From NCBI GenBank assembly GCA_964534845.1, contig CAZHPV010000104.1:1-5514 (forward strand): 5,514 nt of DNA, read 5' to 3'. This document shows positions 1 through 5,514 of the stretch, in pieces; position 1 is the first letter of the stretch, and each line of letters starts with the position of its first letter. The translations under genes were made by a program, and so were the position numbers. A model generated the notes under the pieces. It did no database searches, was not told the DNA's origin, and was given only the letters and a program-made list of their open reading frames with translations. This DNA comes from CALCKU01 sp964534845. Lineage in GTDB: Bacteria > Pseudomonadota > Alphaproteobacteria > Caulobacterales > Maricaulaceae.

Positions 1-419
1 CTTTGAAAATCTATAACGACAACATGCGCTCTGGCGCCATAATTTTGGCGGCAGATACGGTTGTAGGCGTTGGCCGTCGTATCCTGCCTAAGGTAGAAAC
101 GCGTCAGCAGGCCGAAGACTGCCTGCGCCTCATGTCTGGACGTGCTCACCGCGTTTTTACAGGTGTGGCGGTTATCAACCCGCAAGGCGTGTTGCGCGAC
201 CGGGTGGTTGAAACCCGGCTAAAGGTGAAAGTTTTAAGTGATACGGAATTGGAAAATTATCTAGAGAGCGGTGAGTGGAGCGGTAAAGCTGGCGGATATG
301 GGATACAGGGACGGGCCGCGGGCTTTATTCCTTTTATGTCGGGTTCGTACAGCAATGTTGTCGGTCTACCATTGTTTGAAAGCCTGAAATTGCTGCGGGC
401 TTCGGGGTATAGTCTGTGA
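1..419 (+). CDS. maf: Maf family nucleotide pyrophosphatase, C-terminal part (5' end outside window)
   Basis: House-cleaning nucleotide pyrophosphatase of the Maf/HAM1 superfamily, a cytoplasmic enzyme that hydrolyses (d)NTPs, often dTTP/UTP or modified nucleotides, to the monophosphate plus PPi. The visible reading frame begins at base 3 and carries the family hallmarks: ADTVV about 20 residues in (general-base Asp region), LRLMSGRAHRVFTGVAV in the middle, then GKAGGYGIQGRA and GSYSNVVGLPL near the end. Maf proteins are usually 190-200 residues; only about 138 are seen, and the N-terminal substrate-binding motif (SASPRR type) is missing, so the gene runs in from the left and the TTG at base 3 is not its start. 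The tryptophan-containing GEWSGKAGGYGIQG block is the form common in Alphaproteobacteria. Its TGA overlaps the GTG of the RNase gene by 4 bases, indicating translational coupling. Exact nucleotide preference cannot be read from this part. Confidence 0.93.
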   Translation, partial: LKIYNDNMRSGAIILAADTVVGVGRRILPKVETRQQAEDCLRLMSGRAHRVFTGVAVINPQGVLRDRVVETRLKVKVLSDTELENYLESGEWSGKAGGYGIQGRAAGFIPFMSGSYSNVVGLPLFESLKLLRASGYSL

Positions 420-1453
420 AACGCCGATGTGTGATCGAAGCGGCAATCGGGGAAGACCGCGCGGCAATTTATGAAGGTAAAAAATGCGTCGAACTTTATA
501 CGCGGCGTTGGACGCAAGCAGCTAAACCGCACGCGGGTGATATCTATAACGGACGTGTCGGCAAAGTGGATAAATCAGTCGGGGCGGCCTTTGTAGATTT
601 AGGCACCAAGACGGACGGCTTTCTCAAGTTTTCTATGGCCCCCAATGCCCCGCGTTTTCGTGAAGGCCAAGCTATTGAGGTTGAGGTCGTACGAGCGGCG
701 GAGGCGGAAAAGGGGCCTGTGCTTAAATTTCGTGCAACGTCTGAGACGCAAACAGTGTCTGAGACGCAAAAAGTCGGACGTATTGCGGGAGATGACCTTC
801 AAGCTTTCATTGCAAGACGGTTTTCGAATGATGTGAGTTTTGAGACGGCAAATGTCAATTCCGTAGAGATGGCGTGTGACCGCGAAATAGCTATTCCCGG
901 GGGTGGGTCGATTGCGATTGATTTTACCCGCGCTTTAGTGGCTATTGATGTTGATAAAGGCGCCTCTAATAGCGGATTTGCTGTCGGTCAATCTGTTGCG
1001 CCGCTTATTGCAGATCAGTTACGCTTACGCGGGATTGGTGGATTGATTGTAATTGATTTGCCAAATGTCAGACAACCGCGCCAGCGTGAGGCTTTGCATG
1101 CGACAATGATAGAAGCGTTTAAAGACGATCCGCATAAGATCAAGATCGCGCCCATGTCGCGCTTTGGAACGGTTCAGATGACCCGTTCCAAAATGGGTCC
1201 GTCTCTGGACGAGACAATCAATGACAGGTTCGGACGCCCCACAGTTGAGACACGCGCGCTAACCGGTTTGCGTAGACTTGTCCGTGAAGGTGAAATTCAG
1301 GGCGGTGCCCGATTGACTTTATTTGCGCCCGAAGATGTTATGGCATGGTTAAAGGCTGGGCATATAGATTGGGAGACGGCCATGACGGAGCGTATTGGTG
1401 CGCGATTTAAACTTGAAGCCGGACCGCATTTGGACGTAAAAGCGGATAGATGA
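416..1453 (+). CDS. short ribonuclease E/G family protein
   Basis: Probable single-strand-specific endoribonuclease of the RNase E/G family, acting in RNA processing or decay in the cytoplasm. An S1-like RNA-binding segment is visible at about residues 38-106 (AGDIYNGRVGKV, GAAFVDLGTKTDGFL). The catalytic DNase I-like region spans about 163-270 and includes GGSIAIDFTRALVAIDVD, QLRLRGIGGLIVIDL, MSRFGTVQMTRSKMGPSL. By alignment with E. coli RNase E, the metal-binding aspartates D303 and D346 correspond to D178 and D214; the N305 position is D180. The protein is 345 residues against about 490 for RNase G. Only some 60 residues lie between S1 and the catalytic domain, too few for the 5'-sensor, and no CPxC zinc-link or dimer domain follows. 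The start is GTG, overlapping the maf stop; a weak GGGG lies 8 bases upstream. It is coupled to yacG by ATGA. This short form next to maf and yacG is frequent in Alphaproteobacteria, so it is probably not a truncation. Activity is inferred. Confidence 0.9.
   Translation: MKRRCVIEAAIGEDRAAIYEGKKCVELYTRRWTQAAKPHAGDIYNGRVGKVDKSVGAAFVDLGTKTDGFLKFSMAPNAPRFREGQAIEVEVVRAAEAEKGPVLKFRATSETQTVSETQKVGRIAGDDLQAFIARRFSNDVSFETANVNSVEMACDREIAIPGGGSIAIDFTRALVAIDVDKGASNSGFAVGQSVAPLIADQLRLRGIGGLIVIDLPNVRQPRQREALHATMIEAFKDDPHKIKIAPMSRFGTVQMTRSKMGPSLDETINDRFGRPTVETRALTGLRRLVREGEIQGGARLTLFAPEDVMAWLKAGHIDWETAMTERIGARFKLEAGPHLDVKADR
739..774. repeat. 18-base tandem duplication inside the RNase E/G-like gene
   Basis: Two adjacent 18-base units (739-756 and 757-774) read gtctgagacgcaaacagt and gtctgagacgcaaaaagt, differing at one base (c753 against a771). 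Because 18 is a multiple of three, the reading frame is kept and the product contains SETQTV followed by SETQKV at residues 109-120. The copy lies in the linker just after the S1-like segment, where added length should be tolerated. The near identity suggests a recent duplication. Confidence 0.9.
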
Positions 1454-1635
1454 GCACTAAACCCAAATGTCCTATCTGTACGAAACAAGCTGGGCCAAAT
1501 TACACGCCTTTTTGCTCTAAGAGATGTTCTGATATTGATCTTGGGCGATGGTTGAAAGGCAGTTATATCCTGCCGGGTATCGACGGGGATGCTATGTTGC
1601 CGGCAAATGACCGCGACGACGAATCTAATCTATAG
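1450..1635 (+). CDS. yacG: YacG, zinc-finger DNA gyrase inhibitor
   Basis: Small zinc-binding protein of 61 residues (E. coli YacG has 65). The E. coli protein binds GyrB and inhibits DNA gyrase. The four zinc ligands are clear: C7 and C10 (CPIC), then C22 and C26 (FCSKRC). They are followed by the family signature DIDLGRWLKGSYILPG at residues 28-43. The acidic, probably disordered tail (DGDAM to DDESNL) is also typical. The ATG overlaps the RNase stop codon (ATGA at 1450-1453), so it is the third gene of the maf operon. Its TAG overlaps the stop codon of the convergent phosphodiesterase gene by 6 bases in total. Recognition is firm; gyrase inhibition in this organism rests on homology only. 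Confidence 0.95.
   Translation: MSTKPKCPICTKQAGPNYTPFCSKRCSDIDLGRWLKGSYILPGIDGDAMLPANDRDDESNL
1630..1635. other. shared palindromic stop codons of convergent genes (CTATAG)
   Basis: The hexamer CTATAG is its own reverse complement. Its right half is the TAG stop of yacG on the + strand, and the reverse complement of its left half is the TAG stop of the phosphodiesterase gene on the - strand. The genes therefore overlap tail to tail by exactly 6 bases, leaving no room for an intergenic terminator. Confidence 0.95.
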
Positions 1636-2445
1636 TGCTTCAAAAACAGTCTTGTTATCAATCATATAGAGATCAACGTTAAAAGCGTCTTTGTGGTGGT
1701 TTATCACAGACATGTCAGTATATGAAAATGTACTCACGCCAATTTTATCTTTCTGATAATTTTTAACAAGGTCTGCTGTGACCATATTCGCCGGCACACA
1801 GATGGCTCCTTTGGTCTTTCTTAAAATCTCTCTTAGCTTACCGCTTACGGGGCCATCAACAAACCAGCCCGAGCGCTCGCCGTGCACATATTTGCGCGGA
1901 TTATAGGCGACATGTCCTTTCTTGGCTTTATAGACCTTGTGTATAGTGCGTGTATGGGTATCCGGATTTTGACACCAATGACTAAAACATAAAGGTGTTT
2001 TAGGGGTAAGGGCATGCATCGCGTAAAGACATTCCGCTACCCAAGATACATAAATCACCCGGTCTTGAAGGGTGTTTGCGCAAATCAGGGCGTGGATTTC
2101 GGTTTCAAATCCGGCATCTTTTATATCAACCCAAAGCCTAACATCTTTATGCTTATGCGTGTTTATGGCAGCAAATAGCGCGTCTGCGCTTGGCATATCG
2201 GCGAAACGCCCGCCTAATGTTTTAAAATCCCGGGCCATGACGTCTTTAATGAAATGTGACTTGCCGTTTTTATCAGTCGCATGTTCGTCGTGATAAATCA
2301 TAGGCGTGCCGCACCGGGCGACACGAATATCGAACTCGATATGTTTTACGCCAAAATCAAGCGCGCCGCGTAAGCCGTCCAATGTGTTTTCCTGTTTAGA
2401 AAACCCGCGGAAACGGTGGGATATAAGCGTGTCTATCTGAATCAT
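1630..2445 (-). CDS. glycerophosphodiester phosphodiesterase-like protein (GDPD family), divergent
   Basis: A 271-residue protein with the layout of a GDPD TIM-barrel phosphodiesterase, which cleaves glycerophosphodiesters to glycerol-3-phosphate and an alcohol. Visible motifs: SHRFRGFSKQENTL (residues 9-22, catalytic H10 and R11, E19), then IEFDIRV (36-42, metal ligands E37 and D39), then YHDE (51-54, H52). Departures from the usual pattern: the HRG box is stretched to HRFRG; the third metal-ligand motif, usually IElK, reads VDIKD (106-110); and the residues after HD do not match the common LDRTT form. No signal peptide or membrane segment is seen, so it should be cytoplasmic. The ATG lies just before the first motif, where the family usually starts, but has no clear Shine-Dalgarno; a -10 element sits 5 bases upstream (see promoter). 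It stands alone, between two operons on the opposite strand. Family fairly sure; substrate unknown. Confidence 0.78.
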   Translation of the reverse strand: MIQIDTLISHRFRGFSKQENTLDGLRGALDFGVKHIEFDIRVARCGTPMIYHDEHATDKNGKSHFIKDVMARDFKTLGGRFADMPSADALFAAINTHKHKDVRLWVDIKDAGFETEIHALICANTLQDRVIYVSWVAECLYAMHALTPKTPLCFSHWCQNPDTHTRTIHKVYKAKKGHVAYNPRKYVHGERSGWFVDGPVSGKLREILRKTKGAICVPANMVTADLVKNYQKDKIGVSTFSYTDMSVINHHKDAFNVDLYMIDNKTVFEAL

Positions 2446-2450
2446 GTCTT

Positions 2451-2480
2451 AGTATAGGCTTATTGGGGGTTGATATTCAA
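2451..2480 (-). promoter_or_regulatory. candidate promoter of the phosphodiesterase gene, possibly leaderless
   Basis: Read on the - strand, TTGAAT (2480-2475; 4 of 6 to TTGACA) is followed after 18 bases by TATACT (2456-2451; 5 of 6 to TATAAT). Only 5 bases separate this -10 from the ATG at 2445, so transcription would begin at or within a base or two of the start codon. That agrees with the lack of a ribosome binding site. Judged by eye only. Confidence 0.45.
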
Positions 2481-2492
2481 TCGATGTATTGA
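2477..2492. promoter_or_regulatory. inverted repeat between divergent promoters, possible operator
   Basis: TCAAT (2477-2481) and ATTGA (2488-2492) form a dyad with a 6-base centre. It overlaps the candidate -35 of the - strand gene (2475-2480) and the candidate -35 of the importer operon (2489-2494), a position from which one regulator could affect both. Short AT-rich dyads occur by chance, so this is a weak call. Confidence 0.2.
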
Positions 2493-2517
2493 CCGAAATT
2501 TCCTAGCACCATAGACA
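2489..2517 (+). promoter_or_regulatory. candidate promoter of the ABC importer operon
   Basis: TTGACC (2489-2494) matches the -35 consensus at 5 of 6 positions. At 17 bases spacing the -10 would be TAGACA (2512-2517), only 3 of 6. Transcription would then begin near 2524 with a leader of about 80 bases to the ATG at 2603. The -35 is good and the -10 poor, so an activator may be needed or the assignment may be wrong. Confidence 0.27.
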
Positions 2518-2523
2518 TGAGAT

Positions 2524-2535
2524 AATTCGCGAATT
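2524..2535. promoter_or_regulatory. perfect 12-base palindrome AATTCGCGAATT
   Basis: AATTCGCGAATT is a complete palindrome that does not extend further outward. It lies upstream of the importer operon, immediately downstream of the proposed -10, where a repressor could sit. It does not resemble the usual Fur, Irr or RirA box patterns as I know them. Function unproven. Confidence 0.2.
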
Positions 2536-2602
2536 TAAAGGTTGTTGTGTGTTATCATCTACTATTGAGGATAAAGGTGGGATTGAGGGGCTTGCAGCGA
2601 AT

Positions 2603-3520
2603 ATGAGATACAAAATTGTAGATATGATCGCTATAGCTGTAAGCACGGTTTTAATTGTATCATGTCAAAATTCTTCCCTGGAGATCAGGCCGGTAATGGA
2701 TGAAAAAACCAAGCCCGATATACGGCCCCGCCGTATAGTCAGTCTTGATTTTTGCGCGGATCAATATGTCCTTAAATTTGTTGAACCTTCGCGTATTTTG
2801 GCGCTTTCGCCCGACGCGGCTAAGCCTTTTTCATATATGCGCGAGAATGCGAAGGGCCTTAAAACTGTCAGACCTCATGCCGAAGATGTGCTGGCATTGG
2901 AGCCTGACCTTGTTGTGCGCTCTTATGGAGGCGGGCCGCAAGCCGAACGCTTTTTCCAAGCGGCAGGCGTAGAGGTATTGAATGTAGGTTGGGCTGGCGA
3001 CATGGACGGTATTATGCGGGTTAGTCGTGAGATGGCAGAGGGGCTGCATGCCCCTGATAAAGGGCGTGTCCTTGTATCTGAGATCGAAAGGCGTCTGGAA
3101 GCCGTGAAGAGCAAAATAGGGGGAGATGTCCGTCCAAAGGCGCTCTATCTTACCCCTTCCGGCGTTACAAGCGGGGCGGGTTCTTATGTTGACGCTTTAT
3201 TGTTAGCTTCCGGACTTCAAAATTTCGAGGCGCGCTCTGGATGGCGGGCGATACCGTTAGAACGTTTAACAATGGAACGTCCCGATATGGTTGTCGCCGG
3301 ATTTTTTGATAGTTTGAGCTATCAAAAAGATGCATGGAGTGCGATGCGCCATCCGCTGGCGAGGGCGCAAATGACTGATTTACCAACGGTGTCAGTCAAG
3401 GGTAGCTGGATGTCCTGCGGGGCGTGGTTTGCCTTGGATGCCATTGAGGCCATGGCGCAGGGTAAGACAGACGTTATAGAGGGCGATGTAGACGAGAAAG
3501 CCGATAATGCCGGGTTATAA
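2603..3520 (+). CDS. ABC importer substrate-binding lipoprotein, BtuF/FecB type
   Basis: Periplasmic binding protein of the class III (BtuF/FhuD/FecB) fold, which delivers cobalamin, heme or ferric siderophore to the permease encoded next. From the ATG at 2603 it is 305 residues. The first 21 form a lipoprotein signal: MRYK, a hydrophobic run, then IVSC with lipidated C21. The first lobe begins at RRIVSLDFCADQYVL (about 43-57) and includes HAEDVLALEPDLVV (92-105). A long linker helix runs about 133-172, followed by the second lobe with PSGVTSGAGSYVDALL, IPLERLTMERPDMVV and the end motif SWMSCGAWFALDAIEAM. E94 and E220 occupy the places of the BtuF glutamates that salt-bridge to BtuC arginines. 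An in-frame GTG at 2549, 7 bases after AAAGG, would add 18 residues, several acidic, before the signal peptide, so the ATG is preferred although its GAGGGG is 12 bases away. It overlaps the permease by 14 bases. Substrate uncertain. Confidence 0.88.
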   Translation: MRYKIVDMIAIAVSTVLIVSCQNSSLEIRPVMDEKTKPDIRPRRIVSLDFCADQYVLKFVEPSRILALSPDAAKPFSYMRENAKGLKTVRPHAEDVLALEPDLVVRSYGGGPQAERFFQAAGVEVLNVGWAGDMDGIMRVSREMAEGLHAPDKGRVLVSEIERRLEAVKSKIGGDVRPKALYLTPSGVTSGAGSYVDALLLASGLQNFEARSGWRAIPLERLTMERPDMVVAGFFDSLSYQKDAWSAMRHPLARAQMTDLPTVSVKGSWMSCGAWFALDAIEAMAQGKTDVIEGDVDEKADNAGL

Positions 3521-4496
3521 TCGGTTAAATATCGGACTGGTTTTAATCAGCTTTGCCAGCTTGTTCTGCGCGAGTTTGATCGGTTCAACATCCCTATCTC
3601 CCCTACGAGTTCTGGCCGCCTTTACGGGGCAGGGAACACCGTCAGATAGTTTGATCATATGGCAAATCCGACTGCCTCGTGCTTTAGCGGCATTTTGTGT
3701 CGGAGCGGCTTTAGGCATGAGTGGGGCGGCCTTGCAAGGCTTATTGCGTAATCCGTTAGCCGAACCGGGTGTACTAGGCGTTTCGGCGACGGCCTCGCTT
3801 GTCGCGTCCTTTGCCCTTTATTACGGTTGGGTTGGCTTAAACTCTTGGGCGCTGCCAATTGCGGCCATAATAGGGGCCCTTATTGCTACGGCGATTATCG
3901 CAGCCGCCGCAATAAGAACAGCCTCGGTTGTCACACTCATTTTAATTGGCGTGGGACTGTCAAGCTTTGCAGGCGCTTTGATGAGCCTTTTGCTCAATTT
4001 AGCCCCCAATCCCTTTACTTTGGCGGATATGATAAACTGGACTTTGGGGTCGGTGGCCAATCGAAGCTTTCAGGATATTTTGCTTGCCTCCCCCTTTTTA
4101 GGTGTTGGGCTTTTGCTTTTATATTTTAGCCGCTCGGGCCTATCAGCGTTAACGCTGGGCGAAGAAGCGGCCAGTGGTTTGGGTGTCAATCTGAGGGCGC
4201 AACGCATTTATGTTGTATTGGGAGCAGGACTTGCGACAGGGGCCGCTGTTTCAATTGCGGGGGCGATTGGTTTTGTTGGCATAGTCGCACCGCACATTAT
4301 ACGGCCTTTTGTGGATCATGATCCAGCCCGCGCCCTGATACCCTCCGCACTTCTGGCAGGAGTTTTTCTGGTTCTCGCCGATATCGGGGTTAGGGTTATT
4401 CCCACTCAAAGCGAATTGAAGCTCGGCGTCGTTGCCGCGTTAATTGGCGCTCCGGCTTTCATCTGGATTGCTATGCAGCGGGGTGGACGCTCATGA
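3507..4496 (+). CDS. FecCD/BtuC-type ABC transporter permease
   Basis: Inner-membrane subunit of a type II importer for cobalamin, heme or siderophores. It has 329 residues, the usual family length, and is mostly hydrophobic, consistent with about 10 membrane helices. Recognised blocks: IWQIRLPRALA (51-61), GAALGMSGAALQGLLRNPLAEPG (67-89), the cytoplasmic segment LGEEAASGLGVNL (217-229) expected to contact the ATPase, GFVGIVAPHIIRPFVDHD (255-272), and ELKLGVVAALIGAPAFIWI (303-321). WQIRLPR and NPLAEPG are identical or nearly so to E. coli BtuC. R55 and R58 match the BtuC arginines that bind the BtuF glutamates, and R296 lies where BtuC R295 is. The ATG lies inside the binding-protein gene with GAGAAAG 6 bases upstream, and its TGA overlaps the ATPase start (ATGA), so expression is coupled. 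BtuC-like, but FecCD proteins for different ligands look alike. Confidence 0.95.
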   Translation: MPGYNRLNIGLVLISFASLFCASLIGSTSLSPLRVLAAFTGQGTPSDSLIIWQIRLPRALAAFCVGAALGMSGAALQGLLRNPLAEPGVLGVSATASLVASFALYYGWVGLNSWALPIAAIIGALIATAIIAAAAIRTASVVTLILIGVGLSSFAGALMSLLLNLAPNPFTLADMINWTLGSVANRSFQDILLASPFLGVGLLLLYFSRSGLSALTLGEEAASGLGVNLRAQRIYVVLGAGLATGAAVSIAGAIGFVGIVAPHIIRPFVDHDPARALIPSALLAGVFLVLADIGVRVIPTQSELKLGVVAALIGAPAFIWIAMQRGGRS

Positions 4497-5254
4497 CGGA
4501 ATTGCGTTTGGAAAATCTCTTTGTCTCTGTAAAGCAGGCCGATCTGTTGAGCGATGTTTCCTTTAACATGAAAGCGGGTGAGCTCGTCGCAATATTAGGG
4601 CCAAACGGGGCCGGAAAAACAAGCCTTCTGCGCGCAGCTCAGGGATATATCACCCCGCGTTCAGGCCAAGTGATACTTGGCGGGCGACCTATATCGTCTT
4701 TCTCGCCGATAGAGCGGGCGCAATATCTTGCCTATCTGCCTCAACAGCGCGAAATGGCCTGGCCAAATAAGGTCCGCGATGTGGTGGCCTTGGGACGTTA
4801 TGCTTATGGTGCGAAAATGGGGCGCTTGAACGCCGGTGATGAAAAGGCGGTGGCCTCGGCCATGCAGGCTTGCGATATTGAGGCCTTTCAGGACCGACGA
4901 ACAGATAGTCTCTCGGGGGGAGAAATTGCGCGCATGCACTGTGCGCGGGCTTTTGCCTCACATGCCCCGCTTTTATTGGCGGATGAACCTGTTGCCGCAC
5001 TCGACCCGCGCCATCAATTTAAAGTCATGGCTTTACTCAAAAGCTATGTTGAAAGCGGGCAAGGTGTGTGTGTGGTCTTACATGATGTTTCCTTGGCCGC
5101 ACGGTTTGCTGACCGATTGGTATGGATGAAAAATGGTCGCATTATTGCCGATGGCACTGTTCAAGAGACCTTATCAGCAAAACGCTTGGAGGATATTTAT
5201 GGTATCCACGCTACGGTTGAAGGCCATTATGTTCAGATAAACGGGGCTTTGTAA
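4493..5254 (+). CDS. ABC transporter ATP-binding protein, BtuD/FecE type
   Basis: Cytoplasmic ATPase that powers the adjacent permease, working as a dimer. All ATPase motifs are intact: Walker A GPNGAGKT (36-43), Q-loop at Q84 in LPQQREMAWP, signature LSGGE (140-144), Walker B LLLADEP (160-166) with catalytic E165, D-loop region AALDP (168-172), and H-loop H197 in VVLHDVSLAARFADR. The length, 253 residues, is normal for importer ATPases of cobalamin, heme and iron chelates. The start overlaps the permease stop by 4 bases (ATGA); GGTGGA 5 bases upstream is a plausible ribosome binding site. It is the last gene of the three-gene importer operon. No clear rho-independent terminator follows. Confidence 0.95.
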   Translation: MTELRLENLFVSVKQADLLSDVSFNMKAGELVAILGPNGAGKTSLLRAAQGYITPRSGQVILGGRPISSFSPIERAQYLAYLPQQREMAWPNKVRDVVALGRYAYGAKMGRLNAGDEKAVASAMQACDIEAFQDRRTDSLSGGEIARMHCARAFASHAPLLLADEPVAALDPRHQFKVMALLKSYVESGQGVCVVLHDVSLAARFADRLVWMKNGRIIADGTVQETLSAKRLEDIYGIHATVEGHYVQINGAL

Positions 5255-5275
5255 GTTTAACGTGCTTAAAATACC

Positions 5276-5303
5276 TTGGCTAAGTATCTAGTTTTGTTAT
5301 GTT
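5276..5303 (+). promoter_or_regulatory. candidate promoter of acs
   Basis: TTGGCT (5276-5281; 4 of 6 to the -35 consensus) and TATGTT (5298-5303; 4 of 6 to the -10) are separated by 16 bases. They fall in the only gap between the importer operon and acs and would give a leader of roughly 24 bases. Moderate matches on both sides; unconfirmed. Confidence 0.3.
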
Positions 5304-5333
5304 GAGTTTTCCCGAATTTGGAAGACATATATT

Positions 5334-5514
5334 ATGAGCGAAACATCAAAATCATATCCCGTGCCCCCCGCATTTGCCTTAGAAGCGAATTTGAACCCTA
5401 TTTCCTACGCTTCGATGTATAAGGCTTCGATCTCTGATCCTGAGGCGTTTTGGGGGACTATGGGTCAACGTCTTGATTGGATGACCCCTTATAAGACGGT
5501 TAAGAATGTTAGTT
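5334..5514 (+). CDS. acs: acetyl-CoA synthetase, N-terminal fragment (3' end outside window)
   Basis: AMP-forming acetate-CoA ligase, which activates acetate to acetyl-CoA through acetyl-AMP in the cytoplasm. Only the first 60 codons are present (a full enzyme has about 650), with one base left over at the right edge and no stop. The visible part matches the characteristic N-terminus of the family: YPVPPAF (8-14), YASMYKASISDPEAFW (25-40) and RLDWMTPYKTVKNVS (46-60), corresponding to the usual YeamYaaSv.DPeaFW and RldW..Pf..V pattern. The ATG is supported by GGAAG (5320-5324) 9 bases upstream. Separated by 79 bases from the importer operon, it probably has its own promoter. The adenylation and CoA-binding domains lie outside the window, so catalytic integrity cannot be judged. 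Confidence 0.92.
   Translation, partial: MSETSKSYPVPPAFALEANLNPISYASMYKASISDPEAFWGTMGQRLDWMTPYKTVKNVS

Noticed and set aside
3..5. TTG at base 3 as the start of maf
   Set aside because: The protein lacks the N-terminal third of the family and the frame is open to the window edge, so the gene begins to the left.
645..836. Arginine-rich overlapping frame within the RNase gene (and a similar frame on the opposite strand)
   Set aside because: It is an out-of-frame shadow of a well-recognised gene; its composition follows from the codons of the real frame.
2446..2602. Cobalamin riboswitch upstream of the importer
   Set aside because: The gap is short for this roughly 200-base element and I find no B12-box-like conserved core; only a model search could detect a very divergent form.
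3821..4129. Frames of 79 and 100 residues inside the permease gene
   Set aside because: They lie wholly within a strongly conserved membrane-protein gene and show no recognisable domain or ribosome binding site.
5256..5281. Rho-independent terminator after the importer operon
   Set aside because: TTTAA-N5-TTAAA (5256-5270) is a 5-base AT-only stem without a U-tract, and the neighbouring ATAC/GTAT pairing contains mismatches; too weak to call.
1..5514. Defence, mobile or secondary-metabolite system
   Set aside because: Every substantial gene belongs to a recognised housekeeping or uptake family; no transposase, integrase, repeat array, or foreign-looking cluster is present.

Overview
The window reads as ordinary alphaproteobacterial chromosome. 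The main evidence is the tight block maf – short RNase E/G-like gene – yacG, an arrangement typical of Alphaproteobacteria (usually preceded by infA), and the style of the binding-protein and permease sequences. Base composition looks intermediate (about half GC by eye), which would suit a marine member such as the Maricaulales/Hyphomonas side of the class, but the genus is a guess. Coding density is very high. No stretch over 300 bases lacks a gene; the only real intergenic gaps are 2446-2602 and 5255-5333. I see no tRNA, rRNA, CRISPR array, insertion sequence, attachment site or origin.

Left block (1-1635, + strand): the C-terminal part of maf (nucleotide pyrophosphatase, N-terminus off the left edge), a 345-residue RNase E/G-type protein, and yacG (small zinc-finger protein). 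Both junctions are 4-base start/stop overlaps (GTGA, ATGA), so this is one translationally coupled operon.

Middle (1630-2445, - strand): a divergent glycerophosphodiester phosphodiesterase-like gene. It meets yacG tail to tail, with both stop codons inside the palindrome CTATAG. Its promoter region is shared with the next operon, and a good -10 element lies so close to the ATG that the mRNA may be leaderless.

Right block (2603-5254, + strand): a complete three-gene ABC importer of the vitamin B12 / iron-siderophore class: lipoprotein-type substrate-binding protein, FecCD/BtuC permease and ATPase, joined by 14-base and 4-base overlaps. The proteins would capture a metal chelate in the periplasm and pump it into the cytoplasm. 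The permease resembles BtuC closely, but substrate is not proven, and no TonB-dependent receptor, Fur-like box or cobalamin riboswitch is visible here. After a 79-base gap the window ends in the first 60 codons of acs (acetyl-CoA synthetase).

I found no convincing undescribed system. The points most worth a second look are the minimal domain make-up of the RNase E/G-like protein and its in-frame 18-base tandem duplication, the candidate leaderless phosphodiesterase with altered active-site motifs, and the substrate of the importer.
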